Assembly (NCBI GenBank): GCA_963597355.1
Contig: CAVBPR010000002.1
Coordinates: 248,001 to 312,000, forward strand
DNA length: 64,000 nt
From: UMGS1766 sp963597355
Lineage (GTDB): Bacteria > Bacillota > Clostridia > Oscillospirales > Oscillospiraceae
Direction: 5' to 3'
Shown here piece after piece: positions 24,823-32,756 of the stretch; position 1 is the stretch's first letter; every line of letters starts with the position of its first letter. The translations under genes were made by a program, and so were the position numbers. Below the pieces are notes generated by a model. That model was not told the DNA's origin. It did no database searches and saw only the letters and a list, made by a program, of their open reading frames with translations.

Positions 24823-26850
24823 ATGCAAAACTATCCAAATCTTTTGAAGCCCCTGGTAGTCCGTGGCTTTACGTTAAAAAACCGCATGGAGTCAGCCAAC
24901 TCTTTGCCCCATTTCTTGCAGGGACCGGAGAAGTATCCAGCAGACTCTGTTATTGCTCATTATGCCAATCGCGCTAAGTCTGGTGCAGCCATTGTCACAT
25001 GCATGGGAATCAATGATTTCAATGAGGATAAACACATGCCAATGGAAATGGATGCGCCTCATTTTCCTGACTTTGATCTCTACAAACCCCAGTGTCAAAA
25101 CTATCTGCTCCAGTTGAGTGATGCCATTCATTACTACGGATCCATTGCTTGTATGGGCTTCTTTGTGGCCAGCAATAAGTATGCAATTTTACACAAGAAG
25201 CATCCTATGGACGAGGGCACACTGGAGTATATTCAGCTGGATAACCCAATGGGCCCCTTCCCAGGTTCTACAGCAGAGCAAGCGGAAGAATTTTATGAGA
25301 GCGTACGGGCCAAGGTGGCCGCGTTGGATGTGGCAACCATGGAGAAGGTTGCTGAGTCCTATGCCCAGCAGTGCAAAATTTTAAAATTCCTTGGCTTTGA
25401 CATGGCATCGATCCATATGTGTTATCGCAGTCAAATGCCTGCTCGCTTCCTGTCTCCGGTGACAAACCATCGTACCGACGAGTTTGGTGGAAGTCTGGAA
25501 AACAGAGCTCGATTCCCGTTGATGATCTTGAAAAAGATTCGGGAAGAAGTAGGGCCTAATTTTATCATCGAACTGCTGATCTCCGGAGAAGAAGATGACT
25601 TTGGCGGCTACACAGTGGACGACTGCGCAGAATTCCTGAAGATGTGCGAGCCTTATGTGGATATTGCTCAGATTCGCGCCAGTGATGCCGATCCCAATCA
25701 TCCAACAAACTACAATCCGGAGGAAACCCCGTTCCTGCGCCAGGCAGAGCACATCAAAAAGTCAGGCGTAAAAATGCTCATCTCCTCCGTCGGCGGTTGG
25801 CAGAACCCGGAGACCTGCGAAAAGGCAATTTCGGAAGGCAAAATTGACATTGTGTCTATGGCTCGGGCTTGGATTTCCAATCCGAATTATGGTAAACTGG
25901 TCTATGAGGGTCGAGCAGACGATATTGTGCCATGTTTGCGGTGCAATAAATGCCATGGACGCGGTCCAAATGATCCGTTTGTGTCTCTTTGCTCGGTTAA
26001 CCCGAAAATCGGCATTGAGCATCGCCTCCACTATCTGGTCAGTCAACCTGGTCCCAGTCAGAAAGTTGCTGTAATTGGCGGTGGTCCTGCTGGAATGAAG
26101 GCAGCAATGGAACTCTGTGATCGGGGCCACAAGGTTATGTTGTTTGAAAAAGAAGCCCAGTTGGGAGGCCTGATTCGCCATGCGGATTATGTGGACTTCA
26201 AGTGGACTTTGAGAAATTTTAAGAATTATCTGATCCGTCAGGTAGAAAAGCGGGGGATCGAGGTGCGGCTGAATACTGTGGCTACACCGGAGATGATTGC
26301 CGCAGAGAATTTTGATCGAGTTATTGCCGCCACTGGCTCCGTACCTGCTTTGCCTCCAATTAAGGGCATTGACAGCAAAAACGTAGTCACCGGTTTTGAC
26401 ACGATGATGGATGCTGTAGAAGCCGGACAGAATGTAGTGGTTATCGGCGGCGGTGAGGTCGGCGTAGAGGCCGGTATGCACTTGGCTAAATCCGGACGAA
26501 ACGTTACTGTGTTGGAAATGCGAGAGATGTTGGCAGCGGATGCTACCATGATACATTTCCGCTCTATGTTTGAGGAATATTGGGAAAATATCCCGACGTT
26601 CCACAGCAAGTGTGGTGTTACAGTGACAGAGATTACAGATGATGGTGTGCGTTATCTGGACAAAGACGGAAGTGAGCAGTTCATTGCCGCTGACACCGTG
26701 GCAATCTCTACCGGCATGAAGTCCTGCCGGGATGAAGCACTGGCTTTCTATGGAACCACCAGTCATTTCTATATGATCGGAGACTGCAAGAAGCCTGCAA
26801 CGATATCTACTGCAATGCGCGAGGCTTTCGCTGTGGCGTCCGAGATTTAA
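24823..26850 (+). CDS. Old-Yellow-Enzyme-type ene-reductase with Fe-S and FAD domains (2)
   Basis: 675 residues, a paralogue of the first reductase: FMN barrel with SLPHFLQGPEKYPADSVIAH, cluster C371-x2-C374-x2-C377-x12-C390, FAD loop VIGGGPAGMK and NAD(P)H loop VIGGGEVGVEA. The active-site stretch is HMCYRSQMPARFLSP (198-212), sharing the CYR replacement and one-residue insertion with its paralogue but lacking the Met/Pro insert. The ATG at 24823 has AAAGGA 8 bases upstream and is preferred to one 27 bases earlier. The two paralogues may reduce different bonds or intermediates of one compound. Confidence 0.88.
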   Translation: MQNYPNLLKPLVVRGFTLKNRMESANSLPHFLQGPEKYPADSVIAHYANRAKSGAAIVTCMGINDFNEDKHMPMEMDAPHFPDFDLYKPQCQNYLLQLSDAIHYYGSIACMGFFVASNKYAILHKKHPMDEGTLEYIQLDNPMGPFPGSTAEQAEEFYESVRAKVAALDVATMEKVAESYAQQCKILKFLGFDMASIHMCYRSQMPARFLSPVTNHRTDEFGGSLENRARFPLMILKKIREEVGPNFIIELLISGEEDDFGGYTVDDCAEFLKMCEPYVDIAQIRASDADPNHPTNYNPEETPFLRQAEHIKKSGVKMLISSVGGWQNPETCEKAISEGKIDIVSMARAWISNPNYGKLVYEGRADDIVPCLRCNKCHGRGPNDPFVSLCSVNPKIGIEHRLHYLVSQPGPSQKVAVIGGGPAGMKAAMELCDRGHKVMLFEKEAQLGGLIRHADYVDFKWTLRNFKNYLIRQVEKRGIEVRLNTVATPEMIAAENFDRVIAATGSVPALPPIKGIDSKNVVTGFDTMMDAVEAGQNVVVIGGGEVGVEAGMHLAKSGRNVTVLEMREMLAADATMIHFRSMFEEYWENIPTFHSKCGVTVTEITDDGVRYLDKDGSEQFIAADTVAISTGMKSCRDEALAFYGTTSHFYMIGDCKKPATISTAMREAFAVASEI

Positions 26851-26893
26851 GCGAGAGCGGTTCATTTTTCATAGGTTAAACACGCAATGAATA

Positions 26894-26942
26894 AAGGGCA
26901 CTGGAAGCCGCGCAGAAGCGGCATCTAGTGCCCTTGTTTTTA
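26894..26942 (+). terminator. Terminator of the plus-strand ene-reductase operon
   Basis: AAGGGCACT and GCCGC pair with GCGGC and AGTGCCCTT, followed by GTTTTT. Confidence 0.85.
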
Positions 26943-26978
26943 TGCTACCTTATCAAAATGAGAATATAAAGTGAAAAT

Positions 26979-27053
26979 AAAAGGATCAGCTCTGTTTCAT
27001 GCAGAGCTGATCCTTTTATTTTTGATCCCCGGAATCCGAAAATTCCGGGGATC
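26979..27053. terminator. Bidirectional terminator plus extra hairpin between convergent operons
   Basis: AAAAGGATCAGCTCTG (26979-26994) pairs with 27002-27017, with A/T runs on both sides so it can serve either strand. A second hairpin, GATCCCCGGAAT with ATTCCGGGGATC (27024-27053), abuts it. Confidence 0.8.
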
Positions 27054-27074
27054 AAAATAAGTCAATCCGAGATA

Positions 27075-28376
27075 TCAGTTTCGGCCAATCAGACTATCAT
27101 CGACAAGTGTCACCAAAATCAAGGCGACTACGGTTAATCCAGCTAAAACGGCATAAGCAACACCATAGCTGGAACTGCGACCGATGATACCGACGACAGA
27201 CACGCCCAATGCACCGATTGCAGAGACCATAGGTTTGAGGACCTTGTAGGCCATGGGAAAATCATAACGCCCCCAAATCGTGTTTGTCAGACTGACTAAG
27301 TAGTTGGCGGCTCCGCCGAGCATGATAGCCAGGAAAGGCAAGGAGGCAAATTTTGTTGCAGTAGTGGGAATCAGATTCAGCACAATAGCAATCAAGGCGA
27401 TTACCATGGTAATCTGAATTGCCTTTTTCGGCCCTAGTTTTGCATCCAGAATTCCGCAGCCAACGCTGCCAAAACAGGCGGCAATTCCGGCAATTGCCAG
27501 CATCATAAATACAATACCGCTGGGGCCGTGTGTTTCTGGATCGACATATCCGGCCTGTACCATGCGGGGGACGAAGTTCGTCATGATTCCAAGACTTAGC
27601 AGTTCCATAATGCCCAGAGAAATGCCGATCATCCAGACTTTTTTGCTGCTCAGCAACTTTTTGGGCACCCATGTGGATGTCCGCATATATTCCAGACCAA
27701 GTGCCAGTTCCTTCTTTGCTTCTTCATTATCAAACTTGTGGTTGTTGTCTGGATAGGCGCCAGCCTGTTCCGGATAGTCCCGAACAAAGATAGCGACCAG
27801 AATACAAAGGACGAAAGAAGCAATGGCATAAACAGTATAGACTTCGGTCAGGCCGCCTTTACCGATAAGGCCGCCGACAAAGTTGGATGTTACTGCCGCG
27901 GAAAGAGGAAAGCCGATGGTAACCCAGCCCATTGCCATGCCCTTTTTACGAGGAAACCAGTTGGAGATGACATTCATGGAGCAGATGTAGCAAAATCCCA
28001 TTGCGCCAACGGAAGCAACGGCCAGACAGAGAAAATACATGGCGGGGGAGGAAGCGCGGCCCCAGAAAAGGCAGGCGATTCCAGTGATTGCCAGAGAAAT
28101 TGCCCAGGCCCAGCGAATGGTAATTTTGCTGGACAACACACCCCACATAACTGCGCCAGCCACAGCGATCCAAGCCGTGATAGTGGAAAAACCCAGGAGA
28201 AGATTGCTGTTCCATTGATGCATGCCGGCAAAGACGTCAACAACAACATTGAGGGAGTCGTTAATCAGAGATGAGTCCAAAAAGATGCAGAGAAAGGTTA
28301 TAATTAAAATGATCCAACCTTTTACACCAAAATTTGCGCTAATCAGCGAAATATCGCCTTTTTTTTGAGTGCTCAT
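27075..28376 (-). CDS. MFS transporter
   Basis: 433 residues with about 12 predicted membrane helices. The MFS pattern shows in the first half (SKITIRWAWAISLAITGI) and in NWFPRKKGMAMGWVTIG, reminiscent of oxalate/formate-antiporter and monocarboxylate-type transporters. The ATG at 28376 follows AGAGGT. It is the last gene of the minus-strand operon after the third ene-reductase, so it likely moves substrate or reduced product. Direction of transport cannot be read from sequence. Confidence 0.88.
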   Translation of the reverse strand: MSTQKKGDISLISANFGVKGWIILIITFLCIFLDSSLINDSLNVVVDVFAGMHQWNSNLLLGFSTITAWIAVAGAVMWGVLSSKITIRWAWAISLAITGIACLFWGRASSPAMYFLCLAVASVGAMGFCYICSMNVISNWFPRKKGMAMGWVTIGFPLSAAVTSNFVGGLIGKGGLTEVYTVYAIASFVLCILVAIFVRDYPEQAGAYPDNNHKFDNEEAKKELALGLEYMRTSTWVPKKLLSSKKVWMIGISLGIMELLSLGIMTNFVPRMVQAGYVDPETHGPSGIVFMMLAIAGIAACFGSVGCGILDAKLGPKKAIQITMVIALIAIVLNLIPTTATKFASLPFLAIMLGGAANYLVSLTNTIWGRYDFPMAYKVLKPMVSAIGALGVSVVGIIGRSSSYGVAYAVLAGLTVVALILVTLVDDSLIGRN

Positions 28377-28450
28377 AAAAAATTGACCTCTTTTCTCGTG
28401 TTTGACCATACCGCTCTCACCCGGTATCAGTCATTGAATGGAAGTTGATC

Positions 28451-28476
28451 TGAGCAGGACTCTCACCTCCTGCTCA
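28451..28476 (-). other. Intercistronic hairpin before the MFS gene
   Basis: TGAGCAGGA and TCCTGCTCA pair around an 8-base loop in the gap between the third ene-reductase and the MFS gene. There is no T-run, so it is probably an RNA processing or stability element. Confidence 0.45.
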
Positions 28477-28529
28477 GACAAACAGGACCAAAACGCTCAA
28501 GATAGATTTATTTTGTTGTCAAGGTACAA

Positions 28530-30440
28530 TTACAGATTAATTGCTGCATAATAGGCTTCTTTTGTTGCCCATTCGATCGTGCGAGCGCGGACGCAGTCAC
28601 CGATTTCCGTGACGCTGTCGGCACAAGTCAAAAAGCTGTCTGCCTCCTGGGCTTTCGGCTTCATACCTGCACAGAGAACCACGCTGTCAGCAGAAATAGT
28701 CTCTTCCTTGCCATCCTTAGCATAGGTGACGCTCTTGTCCGTCACGGACAGACAGCGTGCGCCAGTTAGAGGAATGAAATTAGATTCTTTTGCAATCTCT
28801 GTCATCAATTCATTGCGACCGGTTGTAGATGCATCGGGAGCAAGATCGCTCTGCATCTCAACAACCGTTACCTTTTTGCCCAAAGATGCAAGATGTAAAG
28901 CGGCTTCACAGCCAACCTGACCACCGCCAATAACAATTACATTGTCACCTAATGTTTCCTCATGCCCCAGCACGTCGATAGCAACCTTGGCCTGTTCTAC
29001 GCCTGGCACCGGTAGGATGAATGGCTCAGCACCGATGGCAACAATAACTGCATCAAAGCCATGGATTGTGTCGGCAGTAGCGGCAGTATTCAACTTCACC
29101 TGGATGTTGCTCTTCTCCACCTGCTGGATCAGCCAATTCATGTAATCCTTAACGGGATATTTAAAGGAGAAGTAGCCGGCCTTATGGAGCATACCACCCA
29201 ATTTGCTGTCTTTCTCAAATAGAGTAACGGTGTGTCCGCGTTGTGCTGCCACAAGCGCAGCTTTCATACCGGCGGGGCCACCGCCAATAACAGCAATATT
29301 TTTTGTGTGATCAACAGGCTGTACCAGACGAGCAATCGAATTTTCCAACCCGGCGGTCGGATTTACCGAACACTGGAAATGATGACCGTATACCGTGGAA
29401 TCATGGCAGCGCATGCATTTAATGCAAGGGGTAACATCATCCCGATGACCGGCAACGCACTTTTTAATAAGTTCTGGATCAGCAATCAAGCTGCGTGCCA
29501 TAGTGACCATGTCAGCTTTTCCGGAGGCAATAATCTCTTCCGCAGAATCCACAGAGTCAATGGCGCCCAGTGTGACGATTGGCACGTGGAACTTACCGGA
29601 TTTCTTAAATGCCTCAGCAACATAAACATTGGGCATAGGGGGACGGAAGCCGCAGGGGTGCACCCAAGTCATCCACTTGGGGTTGTGCATACCGGCAGAA
29701 ACTTGCAGAATATCCAGATGATCCTGAATCAGCTCACCAATGCGGATGCCTTCCTCCAGATCGATTCCACCCTCTTCAAATTCCGTTCCGGAGATACGAA
29801 CTTCGATAAGCAGACGCTTGCCAACGCGAGCACGGATGGCATCCAAAATCTCGATAAGGTAACGGCAGCGATTTTCGGTGCTTCCTCCGTATTTGTCTGT
29901 GCGCTTATTGGTGAGGGGAGAAAGGAACTGAGCCAAGGGGCAGGAGTGACCACTGTGAATTAAGATGGCATCGAAACCGCAATCAGCAAGCTTTTCTGCG
30001 GCATCGACCCAATCGTTTTTGAAGTCTTCCATGGCTTCATAGTTGATTTCGTGACCTTCGCCCCATCCCATGATGCTGCATCCGTCAGAGACGGTGTATC
30101 CTTCCGGGAAAATTCCGATCAATTCCATCGATGCCTTGGCACCGTAGAAATGCACGCGTTCTACCAATTCCATCAGCTTATTGCGGTGATTTGGTGCATT
30201 CACGTCCCATGCGGTCATTGCGCCATCGTCCTGTACGTCTTTTCCGACTTTGACGCCGGCAATGGTAACCATGCCGACACCAGCGCGCGCCCGCTCTTCA
30301 AAGAAAGCCATTGCATCCTCGGTGGGATATAACTCTCCATTTGACATGGAATGCATGGTAGATGGAGCTGATGTAATTCGGTTTTTGAATACTACTCCAC
30401 CAATACGGATGGGGGAGAGTGCATTGGGATATTGAGACAT
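28530..30440 (-). CDS. Old-Yellow-Enzyme-type ene-reductase with Fe-S and FAD domains (3)
   Basis: 636 residues: FMN barrel, cluster C339-x2-C342-x2-C345-x11-C357, FAD loop VIGGGPAGMKAAL and NAD(P)H loop VIGGGQVGCEAAL. Its active-site stretch is HSGHSCPLAQFLSP (162-175). It aligns without gap to HGAHGYLISQFLSP of bile-acid and dienoyl-CoA reductases, so the catalytic tyrosine position is Cys167. It is a different subfamily from the two plus-strand reductases. It lies between the alcohol dehydrogenase and MFS genes, preceded by AAGGAGG. Alcohol oxidation next to ene reduction suggests multi-step conversion of one substrate. Confidence 0.88.
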   Translation of the reverse strand: MSQYPNALSPIRIGGVVFKNRITSAPSTMHSMSNGELYPTEDAMAFFEERARAGVGMVTIAGVKVGKDVQDDGAMTAWDVNAPNHRNKLMELVERVHFYGAKASMELIGIFPEGYTVSDGCSIMGWGEGHEINYEAMEDFKNDWVDAAEKLADCGFDAILIHSGHSCPLAQFLSPLTNKRTDKYGGSTENRCRYLIEILDAIRARVGKRLLIEVRISGTEFEEGGIDLEEGIRIGELIQDHLDILQVSAGMHNPKWMTWVHPCGFRPPMPNVYVAEAFKKSGKFHVPIVTLGAIDSVDSAEEIIASGKADMVTMARSLIADPELIKKCVAGHRDDVTPCIKCMRCHDSTVYGHHFQCSVNPTAGLENSIARLVQPVDHTKNIAVIGGGPAGMKAALVAAQRGHTVTLFEKDSKLGGMLHKAGYFSFKYPVKDYMNWLIQQVEKSNIQVKLNTAATADTIHGFDAVIVAIGAEPFILPVPGVEQAKVAIDVLGHEETLGDNVIVIGGGQVGCEAALHLASLGKKVTVVEMQSDLAPDASTTGRNELMTEIAKESNFIPLTGARCLSVTDKSVTYAKDGKEETISADSVVLCAGMKPKAQEADSFLTCADSVTEIGDCVRARTIEWATKEAYYAAINL

Positions 30441-30455
30441 AGAATGAGAACCTCC

Positions 30456-31514
30456 TTACAGGCTGGGATCGATCAGAACTTTGATCTGGCCGCGGCGGTC
30501 ACCGGCGAACACCTTTTCCACGCATTCGTCCAGAGAGACCACGCCGGTCACCATATTGGGGAAGCTCAGTTTGCCCTGAGCAACCATATCGAGGTAGATT
30601 TTCACGTCATCCTCGGTGTAGGTGAAGGAGAACTGCATATTCGGCTCAAAGATGGAGAACGCACCGGGCACGAGGTTGCTCATGGGCTCTTGAATGGTGC
30701 CAATAACGCATACCTGACCGCCGGGCTTTACGCAGGAATAAACGCAGTTGCCCATGCTGATCATGTTGCCGGCGCACTCATAGACAACATCTGCACCGAT
30801 TTCTGCTCCGAAGATTTTCTTGATTTCACCGGCCAGGTCTTCACATTCTTTCGAATTGATGAAGTAATCTGCGCCATAGGATTTAATGAGAGGTTCTTTT
30901 GCGGAAGTGGTACCCAAGGCAATGATTTTGTTTGCACCGGCTGCCTTTAAGATCTGAATGGCAGCCAAACCGATAGGACCTGTTCCGGAAACAACAACAT
31001 TGTCACCAAATTTAAAATGAGAATTGCGGATTCCATGAAGGGACACACAGATCACATCAAACAGAACGGCATCCTTGAAGTCGACGTTGTCGGGTACCGG
31101 AACAATCATTGTATGTTCCACATCATGAACAAGTAGATAGGGGGCATAACCGCCGTCATACTGTCCAAGACCGGCGGTGCGGGGAAAACCATGGAGACAA
31201 ATGTTGGTCATTCCCTTTTGGCAGGCAGGGCAATCTTCCGCGCAGTGACCGGGAGGGCCGCACAAAACGCGGTCGCCAACTTTGAACTTTGTCACGCCTT
31301 CGCCCACTTCTGCAACGACGCCACAGTTTTCATGGCCTAAAATCAGAGGTAGTTTTGTAAACGGAGGGCACATACCGGATTTGTAGAATTCTACATCAGT
31401 ACCACAGATACCAACATAAGCGATTTTTACCAGCATTTGACCAGGACCGCACTGAGGAATCGGCCGATCTTCGATGCGAAGATCTTCCTTTCCGTAAAAT
31501 ACGCCAGCTTTCAT
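30456..31514 (-). CDS. Zinc-dependent alcohol dehydrogenase (MDR superfamily)
   Basis: 352 residues. Catalytic zinc ligands are in GICGTDVEFY (Cys37) and LGHENCG; the structural zinc site is a run of four cysteines in CAEDCPACQKGMTNIC. The cofactor loop is VVSGTGPIGLAAIQ. It resembles butanediol, sorbitol and threonine dehydrogenases and should interconvert a secondary alcohol and ketone with NAD(P)H. It lies 15 bp upstream of the third ene-reductase on one transcript, so it may prepare or finish an enone substrate. Exact substrate unknown. Confidence 0.9.
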   Translation of the reverse strand: MKAGVFYGKEDLRIEDRPIPQCGPGQMLVKIAYVGICGTDVEFYKSGMCPPFTKLPLILGHENCGVVAEVGEGVTKFKVGDRVLCGPPGHCAEDCPACQKGMTNICLHGFPRTAGLGQYDGGYAPYLLVHDVEHTMIVPVPDNVDFKDAVLFDVICVSLHGIRNSHFKFGDNVVVSGTGPIGLAAIQILKAAGANKIIALGTTSAKEPLIKSYGADYFINSKECEDLAGEIKKIFGAEIGADVVYECAGNMISMGNCVYSCVKPGGQVCVIGTIQEPMSNLVPGAFSIFEPNMQFSFTYTEDDVKIYLDMVAQGKLSFPNMVTGVVSLDECVEKVFAGDRRGQIKVLIDPSL

Positions 31515-31561
31515 AAAATATCCATCCTTTCGAGAGTTATTATAATGGGGTCAATCGCTTA

Positions 31562-32521
31562 TCATTCCGGCTTGGATGATTGAATAAACGACATATATTT
31601 CTTTTTGCGCTCCTTCATTTCAGGAGAGGCCAATTTACTGCGGGAACTCTTCTCGTTGTTTTGAATGTCATCACCGTGAATGAATTTTCCGCTAATGGTG
31701 TCGTGAGCATGAGGAAGGGTTTCCTGGGGAAATACAAACTGATATTTGCCATCCACCACTTCAATTTTACCTTCCAGACCGCAAAGACAGCAAATTGCCT
31801 TGCCATCTTCCTGGAGATAGAAGTTTTTGGAGTGGCAGTGAGGACAGATGCCAGGATCGGACTTATACTCGCTGCCGGTGATGCCAACCGGGATTTCTGT
31901 TTCGCCATCCAGGATCTTTTTTGCGGCGACTGCAGTGTCAATTCCGATCTGGTGAGCTTTTTTCAGATATTCATCGTTCAGCATAATGCCAAGAGACCAC
32001 TGGAAGTAATCGTTGTGAATAAGGGTCCACTTCGGGGTCAGTGCCTGGGTGGCGCAGTCTGCCTGTACCCGTGTTGCCCAGTCGGACCCGCCGACTGCCA
32101 TGTAGGATACAGCCATTTCCTTCAAATACTTCGGATCGATTGGCTTTCCGCCGTTTTCAGCGATTTTTTGAGCAATCATCAAGTTGCCGCGATCCATGCG
32201 AGGCCCAAAACGATCCATCGTAGTGTGGAACAGACCGGTAGCACACTTCTCAAAAATCGGAACGGAAAATACAAGACCGTCTGCTTCGTACATTTTGTCG
32301 GTCAGCCACTGCATATCGTCTTTCAGCACGCAAGCGTTTCCACGACCGGAAAACAATCCCATGACGCAGGCTTTGCAGCCGGTGCAGTGCTTGATGTCCA
32401 GTGTGTTTACATTGATGAATTCAATGTCAGCGCCGACTTCCTGAGCACCCATAAGGGCTTCCTTCACCATGGTGTCGTTGCCACCGTTCAGCGTGCCATA
32501 AGACAAACCGAGAATTTTCAT
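31562..32521 (-). CDS. Flavodoxin-fold NAD(P)H-dependent oxidoreductase with C-terminal zinc ribbon
   Basis: 319 residues. The N-terminal flavodoxin-like domain begins KILGLSYGTLNGGNDTMV and has CTGCKAC at 50-56, as in iron-sulphur flavoproteins and related FMN reductases. The C-terminal third has CPHC...CCLCG, a probable zinc ribbon or rubredoxin-like metal site, then a charged tail. It is the first gene of the minus-strand operon, divergent from lysR. It could pass electrons to the downstream ene-reductase or reduce its own substrate. AAGGAGG precedes the ATG. Confidence 0.8.
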   Translation of the reverse strand: MKILGLSYGTLNGGNDTMVKEALMGAQEVGADIEFINVNTLDIKHCTGCKACVMGLFSGRGNACVLKDDMQWLTDKMYEADGLVFSVPIFEKCATGLFHTTMDRFGPRMDRGNLMIAQKIAENGGKPIDPKYLKEMAVSYMAVGGSDWATRVQADCATQALTPKWTLIHNDYFQWSLGIMLNDEYLKKAHQIGIDTAVAAKKILDGETEIPVGITGSEYKSDPGICPHCHSKNFYLQEDGKAICCLCGLEGKIEVVDGKYQFVFPQETLPHAHDTISGKFIHGDDIQNNEKSSRSKLASPEMKERKKKYMSFIQSSKPE

Positions 32522-32562
32522 GTTGTTTCCTCCTTAACAACTCAAACATATCTTCTTCCTTC

Positions 32563-32581
32563 TAGGTGATTGGATCACCTA
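32563..32581. promoter_or_regulatory. 19-bp perfect inverted repeat in the 5' leader
   Basis: TAGGTGAT-TGG-ATCACCTA lies just downstream of the inferred start of the minus-strand operon transcript, a usual repressor position. Confidence 0.5.
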
Positions 32582-32593
32582 TATCCGTGCCTA

Positions 32594-32622
32594 ACTTTAT
32601 CAGATTGTTAAAGAATTAGCAA
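32594..32622 (-). promoter_or_regulatory. Promoter of the flavodoxin-ADH-ene-reductase operon with a Rex-like operator
   Basis: On the minus strand TTGCTA (32617-32622) and TAAAGT (32594-32599) are 17 bp apart. The segment 32605-32622 reads TTGTTAAAGAATTAGCAA on the plus strand, 13 of 14 specified bases of the Rex consensus TTGTTAA-N4-TTAACAA. It overlaps the -35 box, so repression at low NADH is plausible. Confidence 0.6.
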
Positions 32623-32633
32623 ATATCTAAATG

Positions 32634-32648
32634 TATATCTTTGATATA
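32634..32648. promoter_or_regulatory. Candidate LysR binding site in the divergent intergenic region
   Basis: TATATC-TTT-GATATA is a perfect interrupted palindrome centred about 54 bp upstream of the minus-strand operon start and about 90 bp upstream of the regulator's own start. Binding by the LysR-type protein is inferred from position. Confidence 0.45.
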
Positions 32649-32695
32649 TAGAATGGAATAAAAGCTTTCCGGATTGTAAAAATGCACTAATTTAC

Positions 32696-32724
32696 TTGCG
32701 GTGATTTTTCTTATATGCTAAAAT
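32696..32724 (+). promoter_or_regulatory. Promoter of the LysR-type gene
   Basis: TTGCGG (32696-32701) and TAAAAT (32719-32724) are 17 bp apart, about 30 bp before the start codon. Confidence 0.6.
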
Positions 32725-32756
32725 GAAATGAAAAGATATATAAAGAGGAATATCTT

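Noticed and set aside
31580..32569. 329-codon open frame on the plus strand
   Set aside because: It is antisense to the flavodoxin-fold gene and crosses its promoter region without a start signal.
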